Source: Gracilibacillus salinarum (GTDB taxonomy: Bacteria > Bacillota > Bacilli > Bacillales > Amphibacillaceae). From it: a DNA stretch of 64,000 nucleotides. A program made the position numbers and the translations under genes. The notes under the pieces were generated by a model. That model did not search any database and had not been told where the DNA came from. It saw only the letters and a program-made list of their open reading frames with translations. Shown one piece after another: positions 43,775 to 51,461 of this stretch; within the stretch, counting starts at the first letter, position 1; every line of letters starts with the position of its first letter. Location: the NCBI RefSeq assembly GCF_022919575.1, contig NZ_CP095071.1, positions 2,790,001-2,854,000 on the forward strand, in the 5' to 3' direction.

Positions 43775-44371
43775 CTATATGTCCTCTTTATTAGCGTCTT
43801 GCCGCAATTGGAGGACTTCTTCATTCTTTGGATCTAAAGCATAGGCTTTATTTAGTGCTTCTTTTGCTTTTGCATGTTCAGCTGTTTTTATATAACCTTT
43901 GGCCAAGGATACCCATATTTCGATATCATCCATCCCTTGCTCAATGCAATAACAAAATTCCTTGACCGCTTCAGCAGGGTTTCCTCCTAACATATCCGGT
44001 GAATTCAACAATTTAGAACCATTCATTCTTCTTGCAAGTGGCAACTTATCGTCTATTTCAAGCGCAAGCGTGATCTCTTTCTCTAATTTGGAAAAAAGCT
44101 CTATTTTGTCTGTTAAACTCCAAGCTGCATCAATTTGACGACCATAAACAGCAGCAAGCCATGCATGAGCTTCCGCGCTGTGTGGCTCCTGATTAATTGC
44201 TTTTTCGAACCATTGTTGTGCACTCCCATAATTGTTGTCGTTAAATGCAGTATACCCGTAATGTAGCAACTCTTGCAGTGGAATTGATTGGATTATATCA
44301 GCATCTTCATGATTGCCCTCATTTACCGGTTTATTTGACACGATATCTTGATCGCGATAGTTCTCAGACAT
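43775..44371 (-). CDS. Tetratricopeptide repeat protein
   Basis: A 198-residue cytoplasmic TPR protein. Clear units are ELLHYGYTAFNDNNYGSAQQ with WFEKAINQEPHSAEAHAWLA, and IWVSLAKGYIKTAEHAKAKE with ALNKAYALDPKNEEVL. A middle stretch with LARRMNGSKLLNSPDMLGGN resembles the RRLG-type TPR found in bacterial scaffold proteins. ATG 44371 is chosen because GGGAGAG is eight bases ahead. Partner unknown. Confidence 0.78.
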   Translation of the reverse strand: MSENYRDQDIVSNKPVNEGNHEDADIIQSIPLQELLHYGYTAFNDNNYGSAQQWFEKAINQEPHSAEAHAWLAAVYGRQIDAAWSLTDKIELFSKLEKEITLALEIDDKLPLARRMNGSKLLNSPDMLGGNPAEAVKEFCYCIEQGMDDIEIWVSLAKGYIKTAEHAKAKEALNKAYALDPKNEEVLQLRQDANKEDI

Positions 44372-44660
44372 GTGTAACACTCTCCCTTCGGATGATCTTC
44401 AATCCATGGCCCATGCATAGTGGTTTGTCCTTTATCATGATCCTCCAGCAACGTGAGGCATGAATGCTAGGTACTTACTACATAAGGGATGATAGAACTC
44501 AGAAATAAATGGCTACTTTGTTTCAATATTTTCACCAGGCATCCCCTATCATCAATAAAATATATAATCATTATATGTTGTTTTTTCTAAGATGCCTCGG
44601 CTTATGCCAATTATCGATCCGACAGCTGTTAACTAAAAAAACCGGGCATAATCCGCCCGA

Positions 44661-44837
44661 TATGGATTATGTTAACTAACAGCTTAGCAGTAATTTTGAA
44701 ATTTTACATGTGCTAGGATACCGCTTCGGCCAACCACTCCTGCTGGGCACGGAGCCTATTTCCGGAGCTTTGCAACGCAGATAAAATATTTCAAAATGAC
44801 CGTTTTTCCATACGGCCATTAGTTAACATAATCCATA
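44661..44837. repeat. MITE-like element, copy 1
   Basis: 177 bp bounded by perfect 19-bp inverted repeats TATGGATTATGTTAACTAA. A second nested inverted pair TTTTGAAAT/ATTTCAAAA and the word GGGCACGGAGC lie inside. No coding capacity. Copy 2 at 55595 shares TGGATTATG ends, GGGCACGGAGC and ATATTTCAAAAT. No clear target duplication. Confidence 0.75.
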
Positions 44838-44913
44838 ATATAAGAACCCACCTTCATATTCAGTATGATTACTTCTATGACTGTACTTATATACATATAC
44901 TTTCTTTGCTTAT

Positions 44914-45140
44914 TAGAAAAGCGCAAGCACCCGTTTAGAAACATAGCGACTGGACGGCATCAACTGAGATAAAAGAATCACGGTGAGCAAGTGATGCCGA
45001 TGATTACTTTCGCCCGAGGGCATAAGGGCGACTAGGCCTCTGGTTATCATCAATCAGCAAGTCTTCTTTATCGCAGGGCGATGCAGGAAGTCGCCTAGTT
45101 TCTGGGCGCCGAGTGGACATGGCTGTTCATGCTAGGAAAA
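44914..45140. repeat. Imperfect-palindrome intergenic repeat
   Basis: Starts AGAAAAGCGCAAGC and ends near CTGGGCGCCGAGTGGACAT, boundaries that resemble a common Bacillaceae intergenic repeat (from memory). It is more GC-rich than its surroundings, with pairable arms GGCATCA/TGATGCC, CGCCC/GGGCG and GGCGACT/AGTCGCC. No coding frame. The 44372-45546 gap (about 1.2 kb) is made of this, the MITE and smaller hairpins. Confidence 0.55.
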
Positions 45141-45184
45141 TGGTACGAAACCTTAAAATTTTATACTTTCTTAGCTTTAGAAAA

Positions 45185-45220
45185 AGGATAATCCATGTAA
45201 ACAATCAGATGGATTATCCT
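45185..45220. repeat. Perfect 12-bp hairpin sharing the MITE end motif
   Basis: AGGATAATCCAT and ATGGATTATCCT around 12 bases. The core ATGGATTAT is the tip of the MITE ends, so this may be a solo or collapsed copy; a terminator role is unlikely, as no T run follows. Confidence 0.55.
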
Positions 45221-45448
45221 AACCAAATACTATAAGACATCATTTACGTCTTGTATGATTATCTGAGGGCGTGCTTGTTGGTAAACAACGTATGGTCTTT
45301 ACCACAGTCATTGTCCTCCGCTGAATGACATTTCTCATAGGGTCGATAAAGCGAGACTATACGCCTTCTTGTGCACACTCTATAGGCGAATTCACGAAAT
45401 GATAACAACTACATATCACTTCACATTCAATCGTTCTCAAAATGATAT

Positions 45449-45477
45449 TTGTCTAATCTCATATTGCGATGTATAAT
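45449..45477 (+). promoter_or_regulatory. Promoter of the 48-residue protein
   Basis: -35 TTGTCT (45449-45454), 17-bp spacer, -10 TATAAT (45472-45477). Confidence 0.72.
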
Positions 45478-45490
45478 AAAGACAACAAAA

Positions 45491-45504
45491 TGAAAGCGCT
45501 TAAT
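45491..45504 (+). promoter_or_regulatory. Possible cre site for CcpA
   Basis: TGAAAGCGCTTAAT matches the catabolite-response consensus TGAAAGCGyTTTCA at most positions and lies about 13 bp after the -10, where CcpA would block transcription. Confidence 0.5.
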
Positions 45505-45546
45505 AAAACTGGCGCAAATCCTTTAGGAACATAAGGAGGCATTCAA

Positions 45547-45693
45547 ATGAGCAAAATAGAAAGAAATGACAAAATGGAACACCTGCTAGAGAAAAACAAA
45601 TTCACAAAAGAAACCATCTTCAATATGTCTGATGAACAAATTGAGTATTTTCACTGGCTCTATTTCGAAGACTCTGTATACGACTTAATGTAA
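45547..45693 (+). CDS. 48-residue BH0509-like small protein
   Basis: Short gene with a strong AGGAGG site seven bases upstream, its own promoter and its own terminator. The 48-residue product begins MSKIERNDKMEHLLEKNKFT and has KETIFNMSDEQIEYFHWLYF, the pattern (charged start, then MxDEQ/EE motif) of BH0509-type small proteins and, more loosely, Fur-regulated basic proteins. No function is established. The possible cre site suggests repression when sugar is plentiful. Confidence 0.75.
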   Translation: MSKIERNDKMEHLLEKNKFTKETIFNMSDEQIEYFHWLYFEDSVYDLM

Positions 45694-45719
45694 TATTCAA
45701 AACTAATACAACTATACAC

Positions 45720-45751
45720 AGCTCTTGGGTGAAATTCCGGGAGCTTTTTTT
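45720..45751 (+). terminator. Terminator of the small protein gene
   Basis: AGCTCTTGG/CCGGGAGCT (two wobbles) and a run of seven T. Confidence 0.88.
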
Positions 45752-45939
45752 AATGACATTAGAAGAGCTCAGTATTCGCCTGGTACATACTAAATTTTCA
45801 CTACGTCGAATATCTACATTACAAAAAATTTCTAACATGTAAAAACACCATGCGATTATGACGTAAGATCTTTCATCATTACGGTGTATTAGGTGGTGTT
45901 TGACGGGATCTCTTTTATTTCATCCCCTCTCCCAAAAGC

Positions 45940-46350
45940 TTATATCATCGTTACTTCATCCGTTTGCATATAATTATCCAGTTTCATTTTCCGCTCTTTT
46001 GATTCAATTAATTGCTGCGATACCAGCTTGAATTTCGCTTCATCATGTTGGTCCAGCGATTGATCTACCTGGAATTGCAAATAATTCACATTCAATTCGA
46101 TATCTTCCTGGGAAAGAATTTGTCCACCCATGTAATATTTCTCCATGTCTGCCAAGGCAATATAAAAGCTATAAAAATCATCGACGATAATCATCACATA
46201 CCAACCATGATTAGCGATATATTTCCGTTCATCTGTCAATTGAATGATATCTTCTTCTTCAATCCTTAATAATTCTGTATGTATCGATCCCGGACAAAAA
46301 CACTCAATTTGATGGGAGAAAGACTGTACTGCTATAAAATGCTGATCCAT
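45940..46350 (-). CDS. IDEAL-domain protein
   Basis: A 136-residue protein ending in an IDEAL domain (VDQSLDQHDEAKFKLVSQQLIE), a short helical motif found in Bacillus proteins that often adapts other proteins for recognition or degradation. The N-terminal 85 residues hold a small alpha/beta part with WYVMIIVDDFYSFYIALADME. ATG 46350 is preferred, because AAAGGAGG lies eight bases upstream. It follows a rubredoxin-like gene by 42 bp, probably in the same Fur-controlled transcript. Confidence 0.78.
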   Translation of the reverse strand: MDQHFIAVQSFSHQIECFCPGSIHTELLRIEEEDIIQLTDERKYIANHGWYVMIIVDDFYSFYIALADMEKYYMGGQILSQEDIELNVNYLQFQVDQSLDQHDEAKFKLVSQQLIESKERKMKLDNYMQTDEVTMI

Positions 46351-46392
46351 GGCGTTATCCTCCTTTGGTGATTCTTCCATTGATGATGTTGA

Positions 46393-46584
46393 TCATTGGT
46401 TTCCCTCTATTTCAGTATCAAGCAATCCACAACAAGGACACTCATTCGAAATATGTATATATTCGTCATAAACAAGGTCCTGTTCGTATACATAACCGCA
46501 CAACGTACAACTCACGAGTTCGATAGTGTATTCTCCTTTTGCGCTAAGAATAAGATCCTCTCCATCCTTCGAAAAACTCGGCAA
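46393..46584 (-). CDS. Small rubredoxin-like zinc/iron protein
   Basis: A 63-residue protein with two Cys-x2-Cys knuckles, CTLCGYVY and CPCCGLLD, about 23 residues apart, the layout of rubredoxin-like metal sites. It could bind iron for electron transfer or zinc structurally. The start is probably TTG 46584; the ribosome site is weak, so it is less certain. Upstream is a strong promoter with a Fur box in its spacer, which makes an iron link likely. Confidence 0.6.
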   Translation of the reverse strand: MPSFSKDGEDLILSAKGEYTIELVSCTLCGYVYEQDLVYDEYIHISNECPCCGLLDTEIEGNQ

Positions 46585-46706
46585 ATCACCGATGTTTCAC
46601 CTCGATTTTGACTACGTCGAGCTTATTGAGTGAAAATTGTATACTTTCTAACGTGAAAAAATACAACGTTCCATTAAACGAGAATAATTATCAATTCTTT
46701 TCATAA

Positions 46707-46736
46707 ATTATAAGTGATAATGATTCTCATTGTCAA
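46707..46736 (-). promoter_or_regulatory. Fur-controlled promoter, minus direction
   Basis: Perfect -35 TTGACA (46731-46736), 18-bp spacer, perfect -10 TATAAT (46707-46712). Confidence 0.82.
46716..46734. promoter_or_regulatory. Fur box in the minus-strand promoter
   Basis: GATAATGATTCTCATTGTC matches the 19-bp Fur consensus at 16 positions and fills the promoter spacer. Confidence 0.85.
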
Positions 46737-46789
46737 CATTTTTTTGTTACATAATTTGTATATGCATTTATTTTCTATTGGTGATTTTA

Positions 46790-46819
46790 TTGACAATGAG
46801 AATCATTTTCATTTACTAT
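46790..46819 (+). promoter_or_regulatory. Fur-controlled promoter of the flavodoxin
   Basis: Perfect -35 TTGACA (46790-46795), 18-bp spacer, -10 TACTAT (46814-46819). Confidence 0.82.
46792..46810. promoter_or_regulatory. Fur box in the flavodoxin promoter
   Basis: GACAATGAGAATCATTTTC is a Fur-type 19-mer overlapping the -35 and spacer. Confidence 0.85.
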
Positions 46820-46852
46820 GGTAAGGGATAACCTTAGAGGAGGGACTCATAC

Positions 46853-47314
46853 ATGCCAAAAGTGATCTTATTGTTCTGCAGCATGTCCGGTAATACCGAA
46901 GAGATGGCTGAGATCATCGAATCAAACATAAACAATCACGGATTAGAAGTACATACCTTTCAAATAGATATGGATGATGCAATGGCAACGGACTTACTTG
47001 ACTACGATGCGATTCTGTTCGGCACGTACACATGGGGAGATGGTGATATTCCTTATGAAGTGGAAGATTTTTATGATGACATGGAAGACATTGATTTAAC
47101 CGGGAAAGTCGTAGCATTATTCGGCTCCTGTGATTCAATGTATCCGAATTACGGCGGAGCTATCGAAACATTCTCTGAGCGATTTAAAGAGCGCGGAGCA
47201 TCCAATGTTCTCTATCACCTTAAAGTAGATCTGACTCCAGATCAAGATGATGTGGAACGTTGTCAGAAGTTTGCTGATGATTTTGTGGAGCAGCTTCATA
47301 TGTATGCAGAGTAA
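46853..47314 (+). CDS. Flavodoxin (YkuN/YkuP-like)
   Basis: A 153-residue acidic FMN protein that carries electrons in place of ferredoxin when iron is short. The phosphate loop SMSGNTEEMA sits near 10-19, the aromatic FMN loop TYTWGDGD near 58, and FGSCDSMYPNYGGAIE near 90. GAGGAGGG lies upstream. The Fur-controlled promoter fits the known behaviour of Bacillus ykuNOP flavodoxins. Confidence 0.94.
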   Translation: MPKVILLFCSMSGNTEEMAEIIESNINNHGLEVHTFQIDMDDAMATDLLDYDAILFGTYTWGDGDIPYEVEDFYDDMEDIDLTGKVVALFGSCDSMYPNYGGAIETFSERFKERGASNVLYHLKVDLTPDQDDVERCQKFADDFVEQLHMYAE

Positions 47315-47316
47315 TT

Positions 47317-47348
47317 GGACGAAGATTTTTTATCTTCGTCCTCTTTTT
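47317..47348 (+). terminator. Terminator of the flavodoxin gene
   Basis: GGACGAAGAT/ATCTTCGTCC over 10 bp, then a long T run. Confidence 0.92.
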
Positions 47349-47515
47349 TTCCTCCGTTGAAAACCTCACTATAACAGCCCTAAACCTTTTTAATCTCCTG
47401 TAACAAAAAAGAAATATAATTGTAAGTTTGGAATTTATCCCCACAAGGAAAAGAATAGAAATGAACAATATGTGTATAGATAACAAATGGAAGACATAGG
47501 AAGGGATGTTTTGTG

Positions 47516-48448
47516 ATGAAAGGAATTATCCTTGCGGGAGGAAGCGGGACACGTCTTTCCCCTAGTACTGACAGTATGAATAAGCATTTACTACCTGTTT
47601 TTGATAAGCCAATGATCTATTATCCTTTATCTGTACTTATGCTGGCTGGTCTGAAGGAAATCATGATCATCAGTACATCGGAAGATACACCACGTTTTAA
47701 AAAGCTGCTTGGTGACGGAAAAGAACTCGGTATTACGTTAGCGTACCGTGAGCAGACCGAGCCAAAAGGGATCCCTGAAGCATTGACAATTGCAGAGGAT
47801 TTTATTGAAGACGACAACGTCACCCTTATGCTTGGAGACAATATTTTTTACGGGCAAGGGTTTACCACTACCCTGCGCAATGCGATAAAAAATCACCGTC
47901 ATGCTACGATATTTGGCTATCGCGTGAAGGATCCTCATCGTTTTGGCGTGGTGGAATTTGATCATCACAAGAAAGTATTATCATTAGAAGAAAAGCCTGA
48001 CGATCCTAAATCCGATTTCGCCGTAACAGGCTTGTACATTTATGATCATCGTGCAGTCCAAATCGCCAAGAAGCTCCAACCATCTGCACGAGGAGAACTC
48101 GAAATTACCGATCTGAATAAAGAATATTTGAAATGGAACCATCTCGATGTTGAACTGCTCGGAAGAGGTTTCGCATGGATGGACGCCGGGACCCAGCAGT
48201 CGTTATTTGAAGCTTCCGAATTTGTGAAAACAACTCAACAGCGACAAGGCTTCAAAATTGCCTGTCTCGAGGAAATCGCCTTTTACATGAACTACATCTC
48301 GAAAGAAGCATTATATGAAAAAGGAAAATCAATGGAAAAGAATGATTATGGCCAGTACCTGATTGAAATTGCCGAGCGCAAGCATTCCGAACAATACTGG
48401 GATTCCATCGATCATCATCCAATGTTAGGGGTAGTGGAAAATGACTAG
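47516..48448 (+). CDS. rfbA: Glucose-1-phosphate thymidylyltransferase
   Basis: A 310-residue nucleotidyltransferase that makes dTDP-glucose from glucose-1-phosphate and dTTP, the first step of deoxysugar synthesis. The nucleotide loop LAGGSGTRLSP is at the N-terminus; LMLGDNIFYG and EEKPDDPKSDFAVTGLY are family marks. ATG 47516 has GGAAGGGA upstream. It heads a seven-gene operon and overlaps rfbB by 8 bp. No strong promoter is seen; a TATAAT at 47415 is a candidate -10. Confidence 0.95.
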   Translation: MKGIILAGGSGTRLSPSTDSMNKHLLPVFDKPMIYYPLSVLMLAGLKEIMIISTSEDTPRFKKLLGDGKELGITLAYREQTEPKGIPEALTIAEDFIEDDNVTLMLGDNIFYGQGFTTTLRNAIKNHRHATIFGYRVKDPHRFGVVEFDHHKKVLSLEEKPDDPKSDFAVTGLYIYDHRAVQIAKKLQPSARGELEITDLNKEYLKWNHLDVELLGRGFAWMDAGTQQSLFEASEFVKTTQQRQGFKIACLEEIAFYMNYISKEALYEKGKSMEKNDYGQYLIEIAERKHSEQYWDSIDHHPMLGVVEND

Positions 48449-49472
48449 CAAAACCATGCTTATTACAGGCGGAGCCGGCTTCATCGGCTCCAATTTCATT
48501 CACTATTTCATGAAAAAATATTCCAATACAAATATCCTGAACATCGATAAGCTTACATACGCAGGATCGAAGCATAATTTGAGCGGAGTAGCGCATAGTC
48601 CCCATTATCAATTTATTCATGGAGATATCGCTGATCAACATTTGATCCAGCATGTATTCGATCAATACGATATACATGGTGTGATCCATTTTGCTGCCGA
48701 ATCACATGTCGATCGCTCCATCGAAGATTCCAGCGTTTTTATCGAATCAAACATACTAGGGACAGCCACGTTGCTCCAAGCCGCCAAAAATGATTGGGAG
48801 AAAAAAGGCGCACTTACCAAGAGACGATTCCATCATATATCTACCGACGAAGTATACGGATCACTAGGTCCAGACGGGAAGTTCTCAGAAACTACGCCAT
48901 ACGATCCACGTAATCCATACAGTGCGTCAAAAGCCAGTGCCAATTTTCTCGTCAAAAGCTTCGGTCATACTTATGGAATGAATACGATTATTTCCTCGAG
49001 CTCGAACAACTATGGGCCGAGACAGCATCAAGAAAAGTTGATCCCGACCATTATCCGGAAGGCGTTAGCTGGTGAAGAGATTCCGATCTATGGAGATGGT
49101 GAGAACGTACGTGACTGGCTTTATGTACATGATCATTGCAGTGCGCTCGATGTCATCTATCATCGAGGGAATGCACAGGAGAGTTATAATGTTGGCGGTG
49201 GAAACGAACGGACAAACATCGAAATAGCTAGAAAAATTTGCGCCATATTAGACGTGAAAAAACCAGACAGGAAAGAACACCTCCATGTCAAGAGCTTCCA
49301 GGAGCTCATAACCTTTACCGAGGATCGCAAAGGGCATGACAGGAGATATGCAGTCGATGACAGCAAGCTCCGCAAACAGTTAGGCTGGGAACCGAAAGCA
49401 GAGTTGGACCGTGGAATGGAAAAAACCGTGGAATGGTATGTAAAGCAATGGAATCTGCAGAAAAGCAGCTGA
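48441..49472 (+). CDS. rfbB: dTDP-glucose 4,6-dehydratase
   Basis: A 343-residue extended SDR that converts dTDP-glucose to dTDP-4-keto-6-deoxyglucose. It shows the NAD loop GGAGFIGSN, ISTDEVYGSL with the catalytic Asp-Glu pair, and the Tyr-x3-Lys motif in NPYSASKA. Its product is the substrate of the WecE-type transaminase in the operon. The end overlaps the glycosyltransferase gene. Confidence 0.95.
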   Translation: MTSKTMLITGGAGFIGSNFIHYFMKKYSNTNILNIDKLTYAGSKHNLSGVAHSPHYQFIHGDIADQHLIQHVFDQYDIHGVIHFAAESHVDRSIEDSSVFIESNILGTATLLQAAKNDWEKKGALTKRRFHHISTDEVYGSLGPDGKFSETTPYDPRNPYSASKASANFLVKSFGHTYGMNTIISSSSNNYGPRQHQEKLIPTIIRKALAGEEIPIYGDGENVRDWLYVHDHCSALDVIYHRGNAQESYNVGGGNERTNIEIARKICAILDVKKPDRKEHLHVKSFQELITFTEDRKGHDRRYAVDDSKLRKQLGWEPKAELDRGMEKTVEWYVKQWNLQKSS

Positions 49473-50410
49473 TTTCAGTCGTTGTCCCTGTCTACGGATG
49501 CGAAACCTGTCTGATCGAATTATGTGATCGGATCAAAACAGCCATCCTATCGATCCCAGCCAATTACGAGATTATCCTAATAAATGATGCTAGTCCTGAT
49601 CAAGCATGGCAGACAATCAAACGACTCAGCTCACAGGATGATGCCATTAAAGGTATTGATTTAGCAAGAAATTTCGGCCAGCACCACGCCATTACCGCTG
49701 GCCTTGATGATACAACAGGGAATTGGGTGGTCGTCATGGATTGTGATCTCCAGGACCGACCTGAAGAAATCCCGAATCTGTATCAGAAAGCTTTAGAAGG
49801 CTATGATGTTGTCTTTGCGAAACGCACGGTCCGTCAAGATAACTGGTTCAAGAAAAAGTCTTCCCAGCTGTTTTACCGGATTTACGATTATCTGAGCGGA
49901 CAGACGACGGATTATTCCACCGCCAATTTCAGTATCGTCGAGCAGAAAGTGGTCACAAACTTTCGGAAATTGCGAGAGCAGAATCGCTATTTCCCTTTAT
50001 TTATCAAATGGATGGGGTACAAAAACACAAGCATTCCTGTGCGCCATGATGCCAGAACAGAGGGAAAGTCGTCTTATAATCTGTATAAACTGATTCATTT
50101 AGCCACCGATGCGATCATTTCACAGTCGAACAAACCATTGCGGTTATCCATTCAGTTTGGCTTTCTAATTTCCCTTGTTTCCTTTCTCTATGCTGTCTAT
50201 TTATTTTGCCGCTACTTTTTCATGGATGAGCATGTACAAGGGTGGACCAGTGTGATGGTATCGCTCTTCTTTATAGGCGGCTTGATTTTTTTCAATTTCG
50301 GTATACTCGGCCTTTATATCGGCAAAATCTTCAATGAAACCAAAGGCAGACCATTGTATCTCATTCGAGAAAAAACAGATGAAAAAGAAGAACGGAGTGA
50401 CGATAGATGA
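49448..50410 (+). CDS. Family 2 glycosyltransferase, GtrB/YkoT type
   Basis: A 320-residue membrane-bound transferase that most likely moves the sugar from dTDP onto undecaprenyl phosphate. The GT-A domain has VVPVYG at the start, LINDASPD, RNFGQHHA and the metal motif MDCDLQD (about 98-104); GKSSYN and two C-terminal membrane helices (about 235-290) are as in DPM1/GtrB enzymes. The start is tentative: ATG 49448 lies inside the end of rfbB with no ribosome site, so coupling is likely. B. subtilis YkoT is the closest analogue by context. Confidence 0.88.
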   Translation: MESAEKQLISVVVPVYGCETCLIELCDRIKTAILSIPANYEIILINDASPDQAWQTIKRLSSQDDAIKGIDLARNFGQHHAITAGLDDTTGNWVVVMDCDLQDRPEEIPNLYQKALEGYDVVFAKRTVRQDNWFKKKSSQLFYRIYDYLSGQTTDYSTANFSIVEQKVVTNFRKLREQNRYFPLFIKWMGYKNTSIPVRHDARTEGKSSYNLYKLIHLATDAIISQSNKPLRLSIQFGFLISLVSFLYAVYLFCRYFFMDEHVQGWTSVMVSLFFIGGLIFFNFGILGLYIGKIFNETKGRPLYLIREKTDEKEERSDDR

Positions 50411-51096
50411 CGAAATATCTTGAACCGACCCCATGGGATAAACGGAATTTTCACATAGATACGTTCCAGCTGAAGGAATATTCCGAAGCAGCATTGGCGG
50501 AGACCGACAAAACAGAAGGACATTTCACGATCAAGGTGGATCCTTTTGCAGATACCGCCAATTTAAAAAAGTATGGCTTTTATTACGCGGATACGTTAAT
50601 AGAACCGATCGGCAAGAAGGATAAACTGAAACAAGTCGATCAGGAAAACATTCAATTCACACATAATTTTCATAGAGAAGACATTCTTGATATCGCTGAA
50701 GAAGCATTTACAGGCGGACGATTTCATCGCGACTTCAACATTCCCAATCATATGGCTGATACACGCTACCGCAATTGGGTCAACGACTTGATCGACAAAG
50801 ATCTCATTCTGGCACTTGAGTTACATAGCAGCATGGCAGGTTTCTTTGCCTATCAGAATGATCAGATCCTGTTGCTTGCCATGCATCGCGATTACCGAGG
50901 AAAAGGATTGGCGACCGCCTTTGCCAGCAGCTGTGTACAGGAACAATTCCGTTTAACCGGACACGATACGCTGCGCACTTCGATATCACCGACTAATCCT
51001 GCCTCCTTGAACGTCTTTATTTCGCTAGGCTTTCGATTAAACGGGGCAGTAGATGTGTACCACAAATTAAACGGAACACTTGCAGATGGAGGGTAA
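50407..51096 (+). CDS. GNAT sugar N-acetyltransferase, WecD-like
   Basis: A 229-residue acetyltransferase, matching WecD (dTDP-4-amino-4,6-dideoxygalactose acetyltransferase, about 224 residues) in length and layout. An N-terminal substrate domain (LEPTPWDKRNFHIDTFQLKE) precedes the GNAT core, with LLAMHRDYRGKGLATAFASS as acetyl-CoA loop and ISPTNPASLNVFISLGFRL as last motif. It should N-acetylate the amino sugar made by the downstream transaminase. It overlaps the GT2 gene by 4 bp. Confidence 0.85.
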   Translation: MTKYLEPTPWDKRNFHIDTFQLKEYSEAALAETDKTEGHFTIKVDPFADTANLKKYGFYYADTLIEPIGKKDKLKQVDQENIQFTHNFHREDILDIAEEAFTGGRFHRDFNIPNHMADTRYRNWVNDLIDKDLILALELHSSMAGFFAYQNDQILLLAMHRDYRGKGLATAFASSCVQEQFRLTGHDTLRTSISPTNPASLNVFISLGFRLNGAVDVYHKLNGTLADGG

Positions 51097-51099
51097 CGG

Positions 51100-51456
51100 A
51101 TGGGATATTTATATATTTTTTGTACGATCGGCTTCACAGTATATGGCCAGCTGATCATCAAATGGACGATGGATAAACAAGGTGGACTTCCGGAAGTATG
51201 GTCAGAGAAAATCCTGTTCCTTTTACAATTATTGTTGAATCCCTGGATCTTATCGGGATTCGCAGCTGCTTTTCTGGCAGCGCTCAGCTGGATGGCAGCG
51301 ATGTCCAAGTTTGATATCAGCTATGCTTATCCGTTTATGAGTCTGTCCTTTGTACTCGTCTTTATCCTGTCTATCTTCCTGTTCGGGGAACCTGTCAGTA
51401 CGCAGAAAATAATAGGGTTTTCCTTCATTATCGTAGGAATTCTTGTCATGAGGTGA
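51100..51456 (+). CDS. Small four-helix DMT-type flippase subunit
   Basis: A 118-residue protein with four membrane helices of the small multidrug-resistance/ArnE-like type (FCTIGFTVYGQLIIKWTMDK, then FDISYAYPFMSLSFVLVFIL and FGEPVSTQKIIGFSFIIVGI). In surface-glycosylation operons such small proteins are thought to flip undecaprenyl-phosphate sugars outward, a role GtrA plays elsewhere. It lies 3 bp after wecD-like and just before the transaminase gene. The flippase role is inferred from context. Confidence 0.8.
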   Translation: MGYLYIFCTIGFTVYGQLIIKWTMDKQGGLPEVWSEKILFLLQLLLNPWILSGFAAAFLAALSWMAAMSKFDISYAYPFMSLSFVLVFILSIFLFGEPVSTQKIIGFSFIIVGILVMR

Positions 51457-51461
51457 TAGCA

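Noticed and set aside
44372..45546. tRNA or rRNA genes in the long gene-free stretch
   Set aside because: No cloverleaf with GGTTCGAATCC-type T-arm or CCA end and no rRNA-like segments; only repeats and hairpins are seen.
50201..50494. Minus-strand 97-aa frame in the glycan operon
   Set aside because: Lies antisense to the overlapping end of the GT2 and start of the acetyltransferase genes; no supporting signals.
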